Positions 54,667 to 64,000 of a stretch of 64,000 bases of DNA are shown here, one piece after another. The notes below the pieces were generated by a model, which did no database searches, was not told the origin of the DNA, and saw only the letters and a list, made by a program, of their open reading frames with translations. This stretch comes from Linanthus parryae (lineage: Eukaryota > Streptophyta > Magnoliopsida > Ericales > Polemoniaceae): contig JALGPY010000003.1 in the NCBI GenBank assembly GCA_023055425.1, positions 24,239,001 through 24,303,000 of the forward strand, in the 5' to 3' direction. The stretch's first letter is position 1, and every line of letters starts with the position of its first letter. Made by a program: the position numbers and the translations under genes.

Positions 54667-56400
54667 AAGGAAGCTATGGCCATCACTCAAATTCCTCTCA
54701 GTTCTCCGTCTAATCAAGGTAATTTTGTGTGGTCACAAACTACTGATGGAATACACTGTTAAATCTACTTACTATGTGACTTTATCTCTTATTAATCCTG
54801 AGTCCTTTCATCACATTACTTCTTCATCCCAATCTAACAGTGACCCTTTATGGACTTCTATTTGGAAGATGGATTCTCAGTAGAAAATTAAATTTTTTAT
54901 TTGGAAACTGTTTAACAATTGTCTTTCTACAAAACAAAATCTTCGCAAAAAGGGATTATCTTACCTTCTGTTTGTTGTCTTTGTGACTGTCACGATGAAA
55001 ATCAGGATCATTTATTCTTCGACTGTAAGTCGACGAATGAAATTTTTCAATCTCCTCTTGTAGATCTGCGACTTCCACATAATAATCTCCCTTTTCAGAC
55101 TCGTTTTCGCCACTTCTTTTTGAATTTTCTCCTGAATATAGATCTGTTATCAGTTATATTTGGTGGAATATTTGGCTTGAAAGAAACAGGAGGATCTTTC
55201 AGAAAGAGGCTCAAAACCCAAATTATGTTCTCAATCTAGCACTAGCAAGTCAAACAGAATTCAAAAACACTACTTATCTTGATTTGGGATTGGTACTTGT
55301 AGGCAACCGAGGAGCTCCGTCTCCACCGACTTGGGTGGCTCCGAACCTAGGCGAACTGAAAATGAATGTGGATGCGGCCATTGATGTTGATAATAGAAGA
55401 TCTGCCGGTGGTGCGGTGATACGAAACAACAATGGCGATTTTTTTTTGGGAATGGCTTTCCCCATACCCTTCACTACAGACTCTACTAGCTGAAAGTGTT
55501 GCCATGAATTTAGCGATGAAGATGGCTAGACAGAGAGGTTTCAGCTCTCTACTAATCGAATCAGACTCTCAGATCTTGGTTGGAAATATATCTAAGAGGG
55601 AGGCGCGGTTTGGTCTCACTGAAAGAGAAAGAACCCTAATGGAAACTCACAAGACCCCCATCTCCTTTATAGTAGCTAGGGTTGTTTGGTGTAGGAAGCT
55701 ACAAAATAGTTTAGCCCACCAGTTAGCCCAAATGGGTAGGGCTGTAAGAAAAACCGAATAAACCGGTCAAACCGACCGAACCAAACCGATTTTCATGGTT
55801 TTGGATGGTTTTTCAAGTTAACCGGTTTACAAATGGTGTAAGTTTTTCACAAACCGGTCTAATCGATTCGGTTTCGATTTGATAACTAATTACACCGAAT
55901 GAACCGAACCGTTGCGTACACGATATACTTCTATTATAGCAAACATTGTAATAAAGTATATGAAATAATCTATAAAAGTGTATTCCAAGTAGATAGTTTA
56001 GTCAACTAAAACAATCAAATTGATATTAGTTTTCTCTATTTTTTTCATGCCCTATCTTGTATCAATCTAAAATGTAATATTTAATTTATGTCTGGTTAAA
56101 ATTTTAAATTTTATTGACATAGTGCTATAATAATATAAATGTAAAAGTGATTACGCGAACAGGCCGAGCCGAACCGAACCAGAACTTTTTGGTTTGGTTT
56201 GATTCGGCGTATAGTTTCAAATGGTTTGATTTTGTTTAAAAATTAGCAAACCGATATATTCGGGTTGGTTTATGGTTTCTTCACAAACCGCACCAAACCG
56301 AATCGCTTACACCCTTACAAATGGGCCTTTGCTGTCTTTCGTTTTCTGTTTGGGCCGTAACATGCCCTCCAAGCTTGTATGAATATTGGGCAAAGGACTC
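54667..56400 (+). pseudogene. LINE-2 zf-RVT and RNase H, split by a MITE
   Basis: The zf-RVT zinc domain reads SVCCLCDCHDENQDHLFFDC. RNase H starts at about 55340 (LGELKMNVDAAIDVDNRRSA), shifts frame near 55490 (ESVAMNLAMKMARQRGFSSL, LIESDSQILV) and runs to NSLAHQLAQMG at 55736. A 581-bp hAT MITE follows. After it, at 56326, the sequence goes on in the LINE sense (LCCLSFSVWAVTCPPSLYEY), equivalent to the end of LINE-1. Confidence 0.8.
55737..56317. mobile_element. hAT-type MITE with 8-bp duplication
   Basis: Terminal repeats are TAGGGCTGTAAG and CTTACACCCTTA (10 of 12 complementary). The 8-bp duplication CAAATGGG is exact (55729-55736, 56318-56325), as expected for hAT elements. The interior is rich in AACCGAACC/GGTTCGG words, a common feature of plant hAT MITEs. 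No transposase is present. Confidence 0.9.
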
Positions 56401-56434
56401 AGCCCGTTATAACTAAATAAAGCAAAGCTTCTTT

Positions 56435-56447
56435 AAAAAAAAAAAAA
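56435..56447 (+). other. Poly-A tail of LINE-2
   Basis: A 13-A run follows TAAATAAAGCAAAGCTTCTTT. Similarity to the duplicated host unit begins right after it. Confidence 0.8.
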
Positions 56448-56735
56448 GATTTAATAAGTGGTTGACCCAATACATCTACAGTCCAAATGAGGGTTGAAGG
56501 AGACCTTATCCATTAGTACAGCACATGCCTGACACGTTCATAGTTCCCACTTCCGAAGTTAACCACTTTCCAAGTCGGGGGTCTTTTCCTCTACCAAGCT
56601 TTAAAGATTTGGGAACGTTCAATCTTCTCCTCTACCACTTCTCTAAACCCACTCATCACCGGGAACTTGAGTCCCCTCCACAGCCATTTTTGCCCATCTT
56701 GATTTGATGAAAGCGGAATAGCCCCTCCCGCCTCC
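56448..56735 (+). promoter_or_regulatory. Upstream region of the MAKTP gene copy 4
   Basis: It matches 29510-29600 (GACCCAATACATCTACAG, GGAGACCTTATCC) and 5880-6090 (TCTTTTCCTCT, TCAATCTTCTCC, the pre-start CGTCCATGGCCAAG type). It is likely promoter and leader of the following gene. LINE-2 inserted about 300 bp upstream of its start. Confidence 0.4.
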
Positions 56736-59482
56736 ATGGCCAAGACCCCAAGCAAGAGACGTCTTCTTCTTCTTTACTCAGACACCAACAACAACTTCCA
56801 CCGATTACGTGATTCAGCGGAGGCTAACGGTATCTTCCCAAGTACGATATTCATTTCATTTATTTTTCTTTCTTCTCTTACGCCAATCACATAACTTATT
56901 TCAAATCGGCTGTCCTACACGCCTCATTCGCTGATCTTTTTGCAGATGGACCCAATGGTTGCCGAGAAGTCTTGGGCTTTTGGTTTACTGCGACAGTGAT
57001 TTCTTTGTATAATGATTATCGTCTTATCAAGACAAACTCTTCCAGATCTGCATTGGCATGGCTGGCAGCTGCATTTCTTCTGGTCTACAAGATTTGTTGT
57101 CTCTCAGAGGTAAATTCCCATTCTCCTTCCTGTTAAGTCAGTTGATTCTATGCTCAATTCCTTAAGTTCCCATTGATTTAAAGTTGATTTCGAGTTGATA
57201 ATTTGTGTGTGTGCATTAATACAATTTAGCAAGAGGTTAGGCAGCAATCTATATACTTTTGTTTGGTTTGGAAACAAATCTATTTGTGTGAGACTGAGGT
57301 TAGCTCATGATATTTTAGCATGTGATGTGAGCTTATATGACCATGTGTTGTGAAATCGTTTCATGCGTGGTCCAGCTGTTTGTAATTAGCATGGCATGCA
57401 CATCTCCCTTTTGAAAGTACACATAAAGATGATAAGTGGTTCCACATACTGATTGACCCAGAACATAGTTTGGGAACAGAAACTTGTGAAGAACGAATTA
57501 CCTCACTAATATTTTTCTGTGACTTTCTGCATCAGAGTCAGGAATTGGAAATTCACCGGGCTCTCTCGATGATGGGACTGATGGCCATACATCCTTTGGG
57601 AAGAGAAAATCGTTAGGATTAATATTACAAGCAGGTAAGTTGTTAACATGGTTTATTTGAGTCAATGTTACTTATACACTGGTTGTTCAACGTTTATTGT
57701 CATCGGGTATGGGCAATCACCGCTAATGCAACACATCAGATGAAAGCTGTACAATCCTCAAATCACCATTGTTTAGAATTAAGATGCAACTCCATCACAA
57801 TAAATATGAAGCTCTTGTTTTTTTCCTTCTCGTGTTTTTCATGTTAATCATTGGAATTTACTGTTATAAGTCTGGACTTTTAACCATCACAAATTTGTGA
57901 AGAACGAATAACCCAGTTATTATTTTGCGGGGCTTTTCTCAGAAAATTATTTCCTTGTCAGGAGCTTCAAGTTTAGAAGACACCATTACCGATGGCTGCA
58001 CGTCAGTTGGGAAGAGAAGGGATCTTGAATCCATAGAAAAACATGGACCACGTCTAGGAAAAAAGATAATGATCAAGGGAAAGAGACCTGTAAAAGAGAA
58101 AGGAAACAAAACAGCGAAGGAACTGGAAAGCGAAAGGCACACGCATGTCTTTGGTTGCTCATAATTACTCTGGTGTTGGTAATCTTTATCTCTCCCTAGT
58201 TAGTAAGTGATCATATATTATTTCTGTTTACTATTTGACAGCTCTCTCTTAAAATCACTCACCTTCTATTTTTATTTCAAGGTGCAGCCTTAGTAATGGG
58301 GATTGAAATTATTTTTTAGTTTTATACTTTGTGGCTTTAACTAGAACTAACGGAAACGAAGGATGCAAACTTCTCCCTACGTTTGTTTTGTTTTTCTCAG
58401 TACTACTTTAAGATTAATAACGGATGTAGTTTAGTTGTGCCATACTTGGTTTGTTGCTGGCTTCTCCAAAATTATGAGTTCATCAACCTGTTTGGGAGCT
58501 GAGAATTGAAATGCTGACCTCTTACAAGTAAAACCCTTCTAGTAGGCTCCCTTTTAAAATGCTACTTTAAATGCAGGAACCTGCAAAGGCGACAGACTAT
58601 AAAACTTATCAAATTCGTAGAGATACATTCCTGATTCCATGCACAGATTTAATAACTTGTATTTAAATCATCTTTAATTGTACTACGACATCCGAACTGG
58701 AGAATTTAGCAAGAATAAACATCTTCAGGGGTATATAGTTTACCACATTCCATGCACAAATATTGATTTCATTTTTTTTTATTTCTTCTCTTACGCCAAT
58801 CACATAACTTCGCTCATCTTGTCTAGAGTTTAGTTTAGTTTCAAATGGGCTGTCTTACACGCTTTTTGCGGATCATTTTTATCTGATGTGTTTATAGTTA
58901 TAATTATGTACTTATCTTTTTGCAGATGGATCCAACAGTGGTTTCTATGTATAATGACCATGTTGATATCAAGACAAACTTTTCGAGATCCGCATCCGTG
59001 GCTGGAAGTTGCATCTCCTCCGGTCTCCAAGATTTTCGTCTCCCGAAGTAAATTCCCATTTTCCATCCTATTAATTGATTTATGTCAATCGATTTTCCAT
59101 GTTCAATTCCTTCAATTCTAAGTGATTAAAAGTTTATTTATGAGTTTAAAATTGTGCTCATGCATCTTGTTCTTGTAATTGAAATGCTCATTTTCCTTTA
59201 TCATCCTCTTGTAATTGAAATGCTTCATTATGTTTCACTGTAGGATCTGGAAAGAAACGAAAGAGAGCATTTGACAACTTAACAAAAGGATGGAATTCAG
59301 AAAAGAAAGCTATTGACTTGGCCTTTAATGAGTTTATGCAGGTTGTTAGTGAAAATCAGCCTAACTTCGCTAGCCAGTTGGTAGTGTTGGCAAAGGGTGG
59401 TACTATGTTACCCCTGACATACAAGAATTGGAAAATGAAAGGCTTAAAAACAGCCAAAGACAAAGTGTGGGAAGAGATCGTG
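56736..59482 (+). CDS. Plant MAKTP gene, Transposase_24-like C-terminal exon
   Basis: Exon 1 (56736-56841) encodes MAKTPSKRRLLLLYSDTNNN and on to AEANGIFP. Exon 2 (56946-57110) is open only in the frame that joins exon 1 in phase (NGPNGCREVLGFWFTATVIS...). A third (57537-57634) reads GNSPGSLDDGTDGHTSFGKR, and a fourth (from 57962) reads SLEDTITDGCTSVGKRRDLE, then a basic tail. These two share TDGxTSxGKR, so an exon was duplicated. The last recognised exon (59244-59482) encodes GSGKKRKRAFDNLTKGWNSE, then LAFNEFMQVVSENQPNFASQ and LPLTYKNWKMKGLKTAKDKV. This resembles the Transposase_24 (Ptta/En/Spm-type) domain found in many plant genes. Joins between exons 2 and 3 are not in phase in a simple model, so the gene may be broken or mis-modelled. 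The lysine-rich runs suggest nuclear location. Function is unknown. Confidence 0.45.
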
Positions 59483-60718
59483 GTGAGACAATGTTTTTCT
59501 TACTTACTGCTACTGCTGTTTTATGGGTACAAAAAGCTCTAATAAAAAGCTCTAATAAAAATCCTATTCTAGCTCAATTAGTCAGTAGTTAACATCTGCA
59601 AAGCAGATTGTGAGATGACAGATTGTGAATGCACTTTTGAGAAGAAATCTCCAATTTATCCTGATTTGGTGTTATTTTTTTAATGTGAGTCAGATTGATT
59701 TAAAAGAAAACCCTGCTGGGGCACATTTGCATAGATATAAGCAGGTTTTTATTTAATTGAAGTTCAAGGAACAATCACCGATGGATGGGGGTGTGAAAAT
59801 ATAAACAGAGGCTAAAGCAATGCTACCATTGATTCTAAGTCAGTTGAAAATAAGAACAAAAGACTGATAACAGAAAGAACAAATAAACACACAAGAACTT
59901 TTCTTACTTACTGCTCCTGCTGTTTTATGAAGTAAAGTTTTTTTTGTTTTAAGAGGAATGTGAAATAGTTCTAAGGGCATCACGGTTAGTTTCGAAGCTA
60001 TATGCACTTCCTTTGCAACAGAATTAAAATTTGGGTACTCCTGAACGAAATTGAAAATGCGGGTATCAAGTTATAACAAAAGTTAGAAGTTGGGTACCGC
60101 TGCCTAAACCAAATAAGGTTTCCTCTTCTTTGCACGTCTATTGTCACATAACTCAAGCTTTTTTTAGATAACGTATCTTATTTTAATTGAACTGAAGTTT
60201 TAATCCAACCGAACCGCTGTAGGAGGGGAACTGAACTGAAGCCGAATCGAGATATATAGTTTGTTTTAGGTTTGAATTTTTGTGGCTCAAACTGACAGAG
60301 TAAATTTGCAGCAAGACATCTGAATTCTATGTTTTCATCATGAAGCATAAGTTTATATTCGCATTTATAGTAAGCAAGCTAATTGTTTTAGAAGGGTCGC
60401 ATCCAATAACAACAGAAGATATATAGGAATTTCAGGGCCAATCCTTCGTTTTCTGTATATCACTTTCTGGAGCATCTATTGTATGTTCAGCTTCGTCAGA
60501 ATGTGCCATACAACAACGCATTATCCGACAACAATGGACTTTACTGTTCGATACTAAATAGTCAAACAATATGGATATGAGATATCTGAATCCATTTAAC
60601 ATGCTATCCAATAGGCTTTACTGTTATTCAAAAGTCAAAGTTGATGAACCAAGTGTGACATTCGGTTAGTATTGGGATTCCTTATTTGTTCATTTTCTTC
60701 TTGTCAATTAAGATGCAG
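59483..60718. other. No gene recognised
   Basis: Probably intron and/or 3' flank of the MAKTP gene. I see no further Transposase_24-like exon and no repeat with clear borders. Confidence 0.4.
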
Positions 60719-60881
60719 GGGCCACTGTCAGTTTCTACTGACTGCTGCATCATCCAGAGTTGTGGTTATTGCAAGACTGGTGAATATGTCCCAACCATCA
60801 GTAGGAGCATCATATGCAACCAGTGGAGGAATTAGACCAAGATGCTCAAGTCAGCCGCCCCAAGGATCGGGGCTGGAGTGA
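60719..60881 (+). CDS. Possible last exon of the MAKTP gene
   Basis: After the acceptor AAGATGCAG the frame GHCQFLLTAASSRVVVIARL, then SQPSVGASYATSGGIRPRCS, runs to a stop at 60881. The Ser/Gly/Pro-rich tail is protein-like. Assignment to the upstream gene rests on strand and distance only. Confidence 0.25.
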
Positions 60882-61204
60882 TACACTGTTTGAGTGAGTA
60901 AACTGGTTTTGGATTTTGGTTATGCACGACAGTGTAGGATTATTTTGGTTTCACGATCACGTTAGGGAGTCTTTTGGTTGTACAGTATAATGCTTTGGGG
61001 GTTGGATTTTGATTTCTGGGAGTATTTTGTTTTGGCATTTTTGTTGTGCTATGTACATAACAGTTTATTTACTGTTAGTTTTTGGTTGAGCTGATTTTGT
61101 ACTAATCTTAGCTGTTTTGGTACCTTGTAATGTTTGGACTCTTAGTAGATGTTTTGGTTATTGCAAGCAGTTGTTTGTTTAGTTCTACTCTGTTCATGTC
61201 TGAT
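60882..61204. other. No gene recognised
   Basis: T/G-rich sequence (TTTTGGTT, TGTTTTGG words), possibly a 3' untranslated region of the preceding gene. Confidence 0.35.
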
Positions 61205-62140
61205 AATTGCACCACAGGGTATCCACTGTACTTTCTGGCAAGTGGGTACCCAAACTTTAAAATCGTGCACATGTCACAAACTTTCAAAATTCGTTTTGCG
61301 ACTTATGCTTTTGTTAACTTTCCATGCATATTTTATGAAATAATATATAAAGACTATTGTACCTTTCATTTTCACTCCTAAATCTATTTAATATTACATG
61401 CTTTACAACAAATAAAAAAATAAATTTTTTAATAATAGGAAGATTTCAATTTAAAACTTCAGGTATATGTAAATATAATATATATTTGTATAAAAATTAC
61501 AAGCTTACATAAATTTGCATGAAAAAACAAATCACTAAAATCAAAAATTATAAAAAACGTCTGGTGTCAACTCTTGTGACAGTTGTTAAAATGTACAATT
61601 TTTTTTTTCTTTTTTTTTTTTTTTTTGAGAAATTGTTTTGTCGTCTGCCAGGTTTGAACCCGGGACCTCATGTACGAGCTTCCAAATATACTTGTACTTT
61701 ATTCTTTTATTAAAAAAGATAGATGTGAAATTATGAAATTTTAGAAAATAAAGTTTTATAATGACTTTGTTAGAAAAAGGTTAAAGACTTTTAGGGATAT
61801 TTGTTAATAAAAGACATATTTCATTTATTGAAAGGATGTAAAAATATGTAATTTTGATGAAAATATATGACATTATCTTATATATGTCTAATTATAAAAT
61901 TACGATATATTATTTTTTAAACTTTTTAGACTTGTTAGTAAAATGCACAATTTTAGAAAAAATGAAGGTAAAAATGAGGGATAAAATAGTTTTTCGTATT
62001 ATTTCATCCAATATGAATGTAAAGTTAACAGAATGTTACCTAGCCGAACGAATTTCAAAAGTTTGAGACTTGTGGTGCATGATTGTAAAATTTGGACAAT
62101 CAATTGACAGAAAAAACGAACTTTGGGTCCTATGGTGGAA
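61205..62140. mobile_element. Long-TIR element, MULE-like, non-autonomous
   Basis: The left arm (about 61205-61380) and right arm (about 61965-62140) are imperfect inverted copies: TTGTTAACTTTCCATGCATA pairs with TATGAATGTAAAGTTAACAG, and TTATGAAATAATA pairs with TATTATTTCAT. The core is AT-rich and resembles 22300-22680 (TTAAAGACTTT, TATGTAATTTTGATGAAA). A 9-bp duplication could not be fixed. There is no transposase. Confidence 0.6.
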
Positions 62141-62192
62141 TTTTGCCATGATGTAATGTGCATTGACGTTAGATATAGATGTTTAAGTCGTA

Positions 62193-62448
62193 CCACTCCG
62201 TCTCTGCTCTTTAGTCCCATCTTGTCTTTTTGACTCGTAATGGAGTCATTTTGAACAAGTGATTTGGACAGCAAAACGATGCGAGATTTTCATAATTTTT
62301 CACCATGTTATAAAGAAACTTTTACTCTACAACACCATGAAAAATTATCAAAAAATTACATTATTTTGATATCCAAATCACCGGGTCAATGTGACCCAGT
62401 GAATAGTGGTAAAAGTCAGAATGTAGCTAAAGAGCAGAGACAGAGTGG
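62193..62448. mobile_element. Stowaway-type MITE, complete
   Basis: 256 bp, flanked by TA (62191-62192, 62449-62450). It starts CCACTCCGTCTCTGCTCTTT and ends AAAGAGCAGAGACAGAGTGG. The interior matches 5039-5296 (GTGATTTGGA.AGCAAAACGA, CTACAACACCATGAAAAATT, AAATCACCGGGTCAATGTGA). Confidence 0.85.
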
Positions 62449-62458
62449 TACTTTGAGT

Positions 62459-63056
62459 TAGGGGTGAGCAAAACTCGCCCAAACCGGCCGCCCCAAACCG
62501 GTCTGCATCAAACCGGTCCGAATTTAACACCCGTTTAAGCTACTTGATTGGGTATGGGTATAAAATTGCAAACCCGAACTAACTTTGATTGATCATGGGT
62601 TTGAAGTTGGAAAACCCGTTTAGACCCGGTCCGGTCCGATTAAAGTTTTATATGAAAAATTTACATAATTTTAGTTAGATAATACCGTCGAAGTAAATTT
62701 TTTATAAGATCGAACAATAGTTTTAGTTGATTTTTCTCAACTTATGCATTGATATGATTTTCTCCATCAACTAGAATGTCATATTCGACTTTGTTATGTA
62801 TTAGTAAGATTGAAAAATGTATATTTTTAACACTTTGCACTAAATATGTCTTGTTCATAGACATAAGTTTGCTAACGGTTCAACATTTTAAACCCGTCTA
62901 AACCCGGCCGAACCGGTCCGAGTCGAAAGGCTTGATCGAGTTTGGGTTTGTCGACAACTTGATTGGGTTTGGGTATAGATATGACCAACCCGGGATCATT
63001 GGGTTGGGTAGGAAACAAAGCCCTCACCCGCCCAACCCGGTCCGTGCTCTCCCCTA
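62459..63056. mobile_element. hAT-type MITE with 8-bp duplication
   Basis: 598 bp. The ends TAGGGGTGAGCA and TGCTCTCCCCTA are complementary at 11 of 12 positions. The duplication CTTTGAGT is exact (62451-62458, 63057-63064). The interior is rich in AAACCGGTCC/AACCCG words. It lies directly beside the Stowaway element. Confidence 0.9.
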
Positions 63057-63064
63057 CTTTGAGT

Positions 63065-63689
63065 TGTGGACCAATAATGATAGATGTTGAGCTTGTAACT
63101 TTTGCATTACAATTATTTTATCCTAAAAAAAAAGCTAAAAGTTATTTATATTTTGATGAAAATTAAACATTTTTATTCTAGATATTGTAAAATTTTAGTA
63201 AGTGCTCTAATAGTGTTAGTTAAATGATTAGCTGAGTAACACGTGGCACAATCTCAGTATTACCTGCAAGAGAATTTTTTAAGAATTCAGGACATAACTG
63301 CTAAAAACATGGTTAAAGAAAATATGAAGTTATTGATCTGGCTCTTCAAATATAGTGAGCGGGATAACTATCCGCTAAAATAAAAAGCGAAATAGAGAGC
63401 CTACTGAAAATAACATTTTTCGCATCTTATTTATATTTTAAAAATAACCGCTATATAGATGACATATTGGAGATGTCATAGTATTTGTGTATTATGTTGG
63501 AAAAGTCCATAGTTTTCGGTCGACTTTGGACATGGTCCGTGCTAAATGGGTTTGACGGACGGTTTGCGAAATTGAAAGTTGCCTAAAGTTGTCAGACATT
63601 AGGAAATAGGCTTATAACTTTGTCCTGTCCAAGTTCGGATGAATGATCAAGTGTGAAAGTGGATTCATGCAAGGTGGGAAATACAAAAT
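63065..63689. other. No gene recognised
   Basis: AT-rich with no supported feature. Confidence 0.4.
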
Positions 63690-64000
63690 GAATGACCATA
63701 GTTAGTAAAATACGGAACGGAAATAAAATGTGATACGGTACGTACGTGTATTATACGATTTTAGGTTAAAAATACGTTAGTAAAAATTCGGCTTAAAAAA
63801 CGCGATTTGATTAATTCGAGTTTTCTATACGTACGTGTATAGTTCGTATACTAGTTATTTATTCGGAATTAAAAATACGGGTGCATTTCTTAGTATTTAG
63901 CATATAAAACGAGTTTTTTGTGTCACACATTGCCATCTTTTCATATTTTTATCAAATATTTTAAAAATAATTTGTAAAGCATGTACTTATTTGTTTATCA
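63690..64000. repeat. AT-rich repeat, inverted copy of 48420-48720
   Basis: It is the reverse complement of the 48.5-kb copy over at least 290 bp, with the words ATACGTACGTGTATAGTTCG, ATTAAAAATACGGGTGCATT and GTGTCACACATTGCCAT. It runs to the window edge, so the true end is not seen. Confidence 0.8.

Larger units (their letters stand above)
48840..56447 (+). mobile_element. L1-type LINE (LINE-2 of window) with two nested insertions
   Basis: The left flank ends ...GACTCAATCAAA and the right flank resumes after the poly-A with GATTTAATAAGTGGTTGACC. The uninterrupted copy at 29489-29520 shows the two joined, so borders near 48839 and 56447 are supported. ORF1 is interrupted by a solo LTR (50150-51572) and the RNase H end by a hAT MITE (55737-56317). 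A poly-A run (56435-56447) ends the element. The sequence is the same family as LINE-1 but diverged. Confidence 0.85.

Noticed and set aside
48420..64000. The inverted repeat pair as ends of one 15-kb DNA transposon
   Set aside because: A similar AT-rich sequence also occurs near 29.7 kb alone, no target duplication is seen, and the enclosed LINE and gene have their own borders.

Overview
The window is nuclear DNA of a flowering plant, most likely a eudicot. It is AT-rich, has short GT-AG introns, and is dominated by plant transposon families. I see no bacterial operons, CRISPR arrays or phage genes. No housekeeping gene is intact. Most open frames are broken transposon genes or shadows of them.

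Layout. 0-3.6 kb: the 5' end of a lysine- and acid-rich gene running off the left edge (minus strand), a 262-bp tandem repeat, and an unrecognised gene fragment. 3.6-15.6 kb: a dispersed 1-kb repeat block with an RNase H relic, a Stowaway-type MITE, a decayed copy of a plant gene (first exon MAKTP), and a LINE 3' relic split by a 1.39-kb solo LTR with an exact 5-bp target duplication. 15.6-21 kb: a decayed Ty3/gypsy element (probably CRM-like chromovirus, minus strand) inserted into a second copy of the 1-kb block. 21-28 kb: MITEs and a long fold-back element, a dead Ulp1-like SUMO-protease gene, a perfect 21-bp inverted repeat, a 29-bp minisatellite, an LTR-like segment, an (AT)n tract and a small candidate gene with a duplicated exon. 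28-30 kb: a third copy of the 1-kb block. 30-48 kb: an L1-type LINE (plus strand) with an internal 1-kb tandem duplication, split by an 11-kb SIRE/Maximus-like Ty1/copia element (minus strand, 1.49-kb LTRs, target duplication CAAGG). 48.8-56.4 kb: a second L1-type LINE, itself interrupted by an Angela-like solo LTR and a hAT-type MITE. 56.5-61 kb: the best-preserved copy of the MAKTP gene, with a Transposase_24-like exon. 61-64 kb: a long-TIR element, a Stowaway MITE, a hAT MITE with an exact 8-bp duplication, and an inverted copy of a repeat also present at 48.5 kb.

History. One ancestral unit (1-kb block, then promoter region, then MAKTP gene) seems to have been copied several times along the window (about 3.7-9, 15-23, 28-29.6 and 48.7-59.5 kb). 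Different retrotransposons then split each copy. Where an insertion can be removed mentally, the host sequence on both sides rejoins, which fixes element borders.

Most unusual observation. The copia element carries 22 copies of the palindromic 10-mer CAAGGCCTTG or a one-base variant, in LTRs, untranslated parts and gag-pol. In coding parts it is read in at least two frames, so it is kept or spread as DNA rather than as protein. I found no clear previously unknown multi-gene system.
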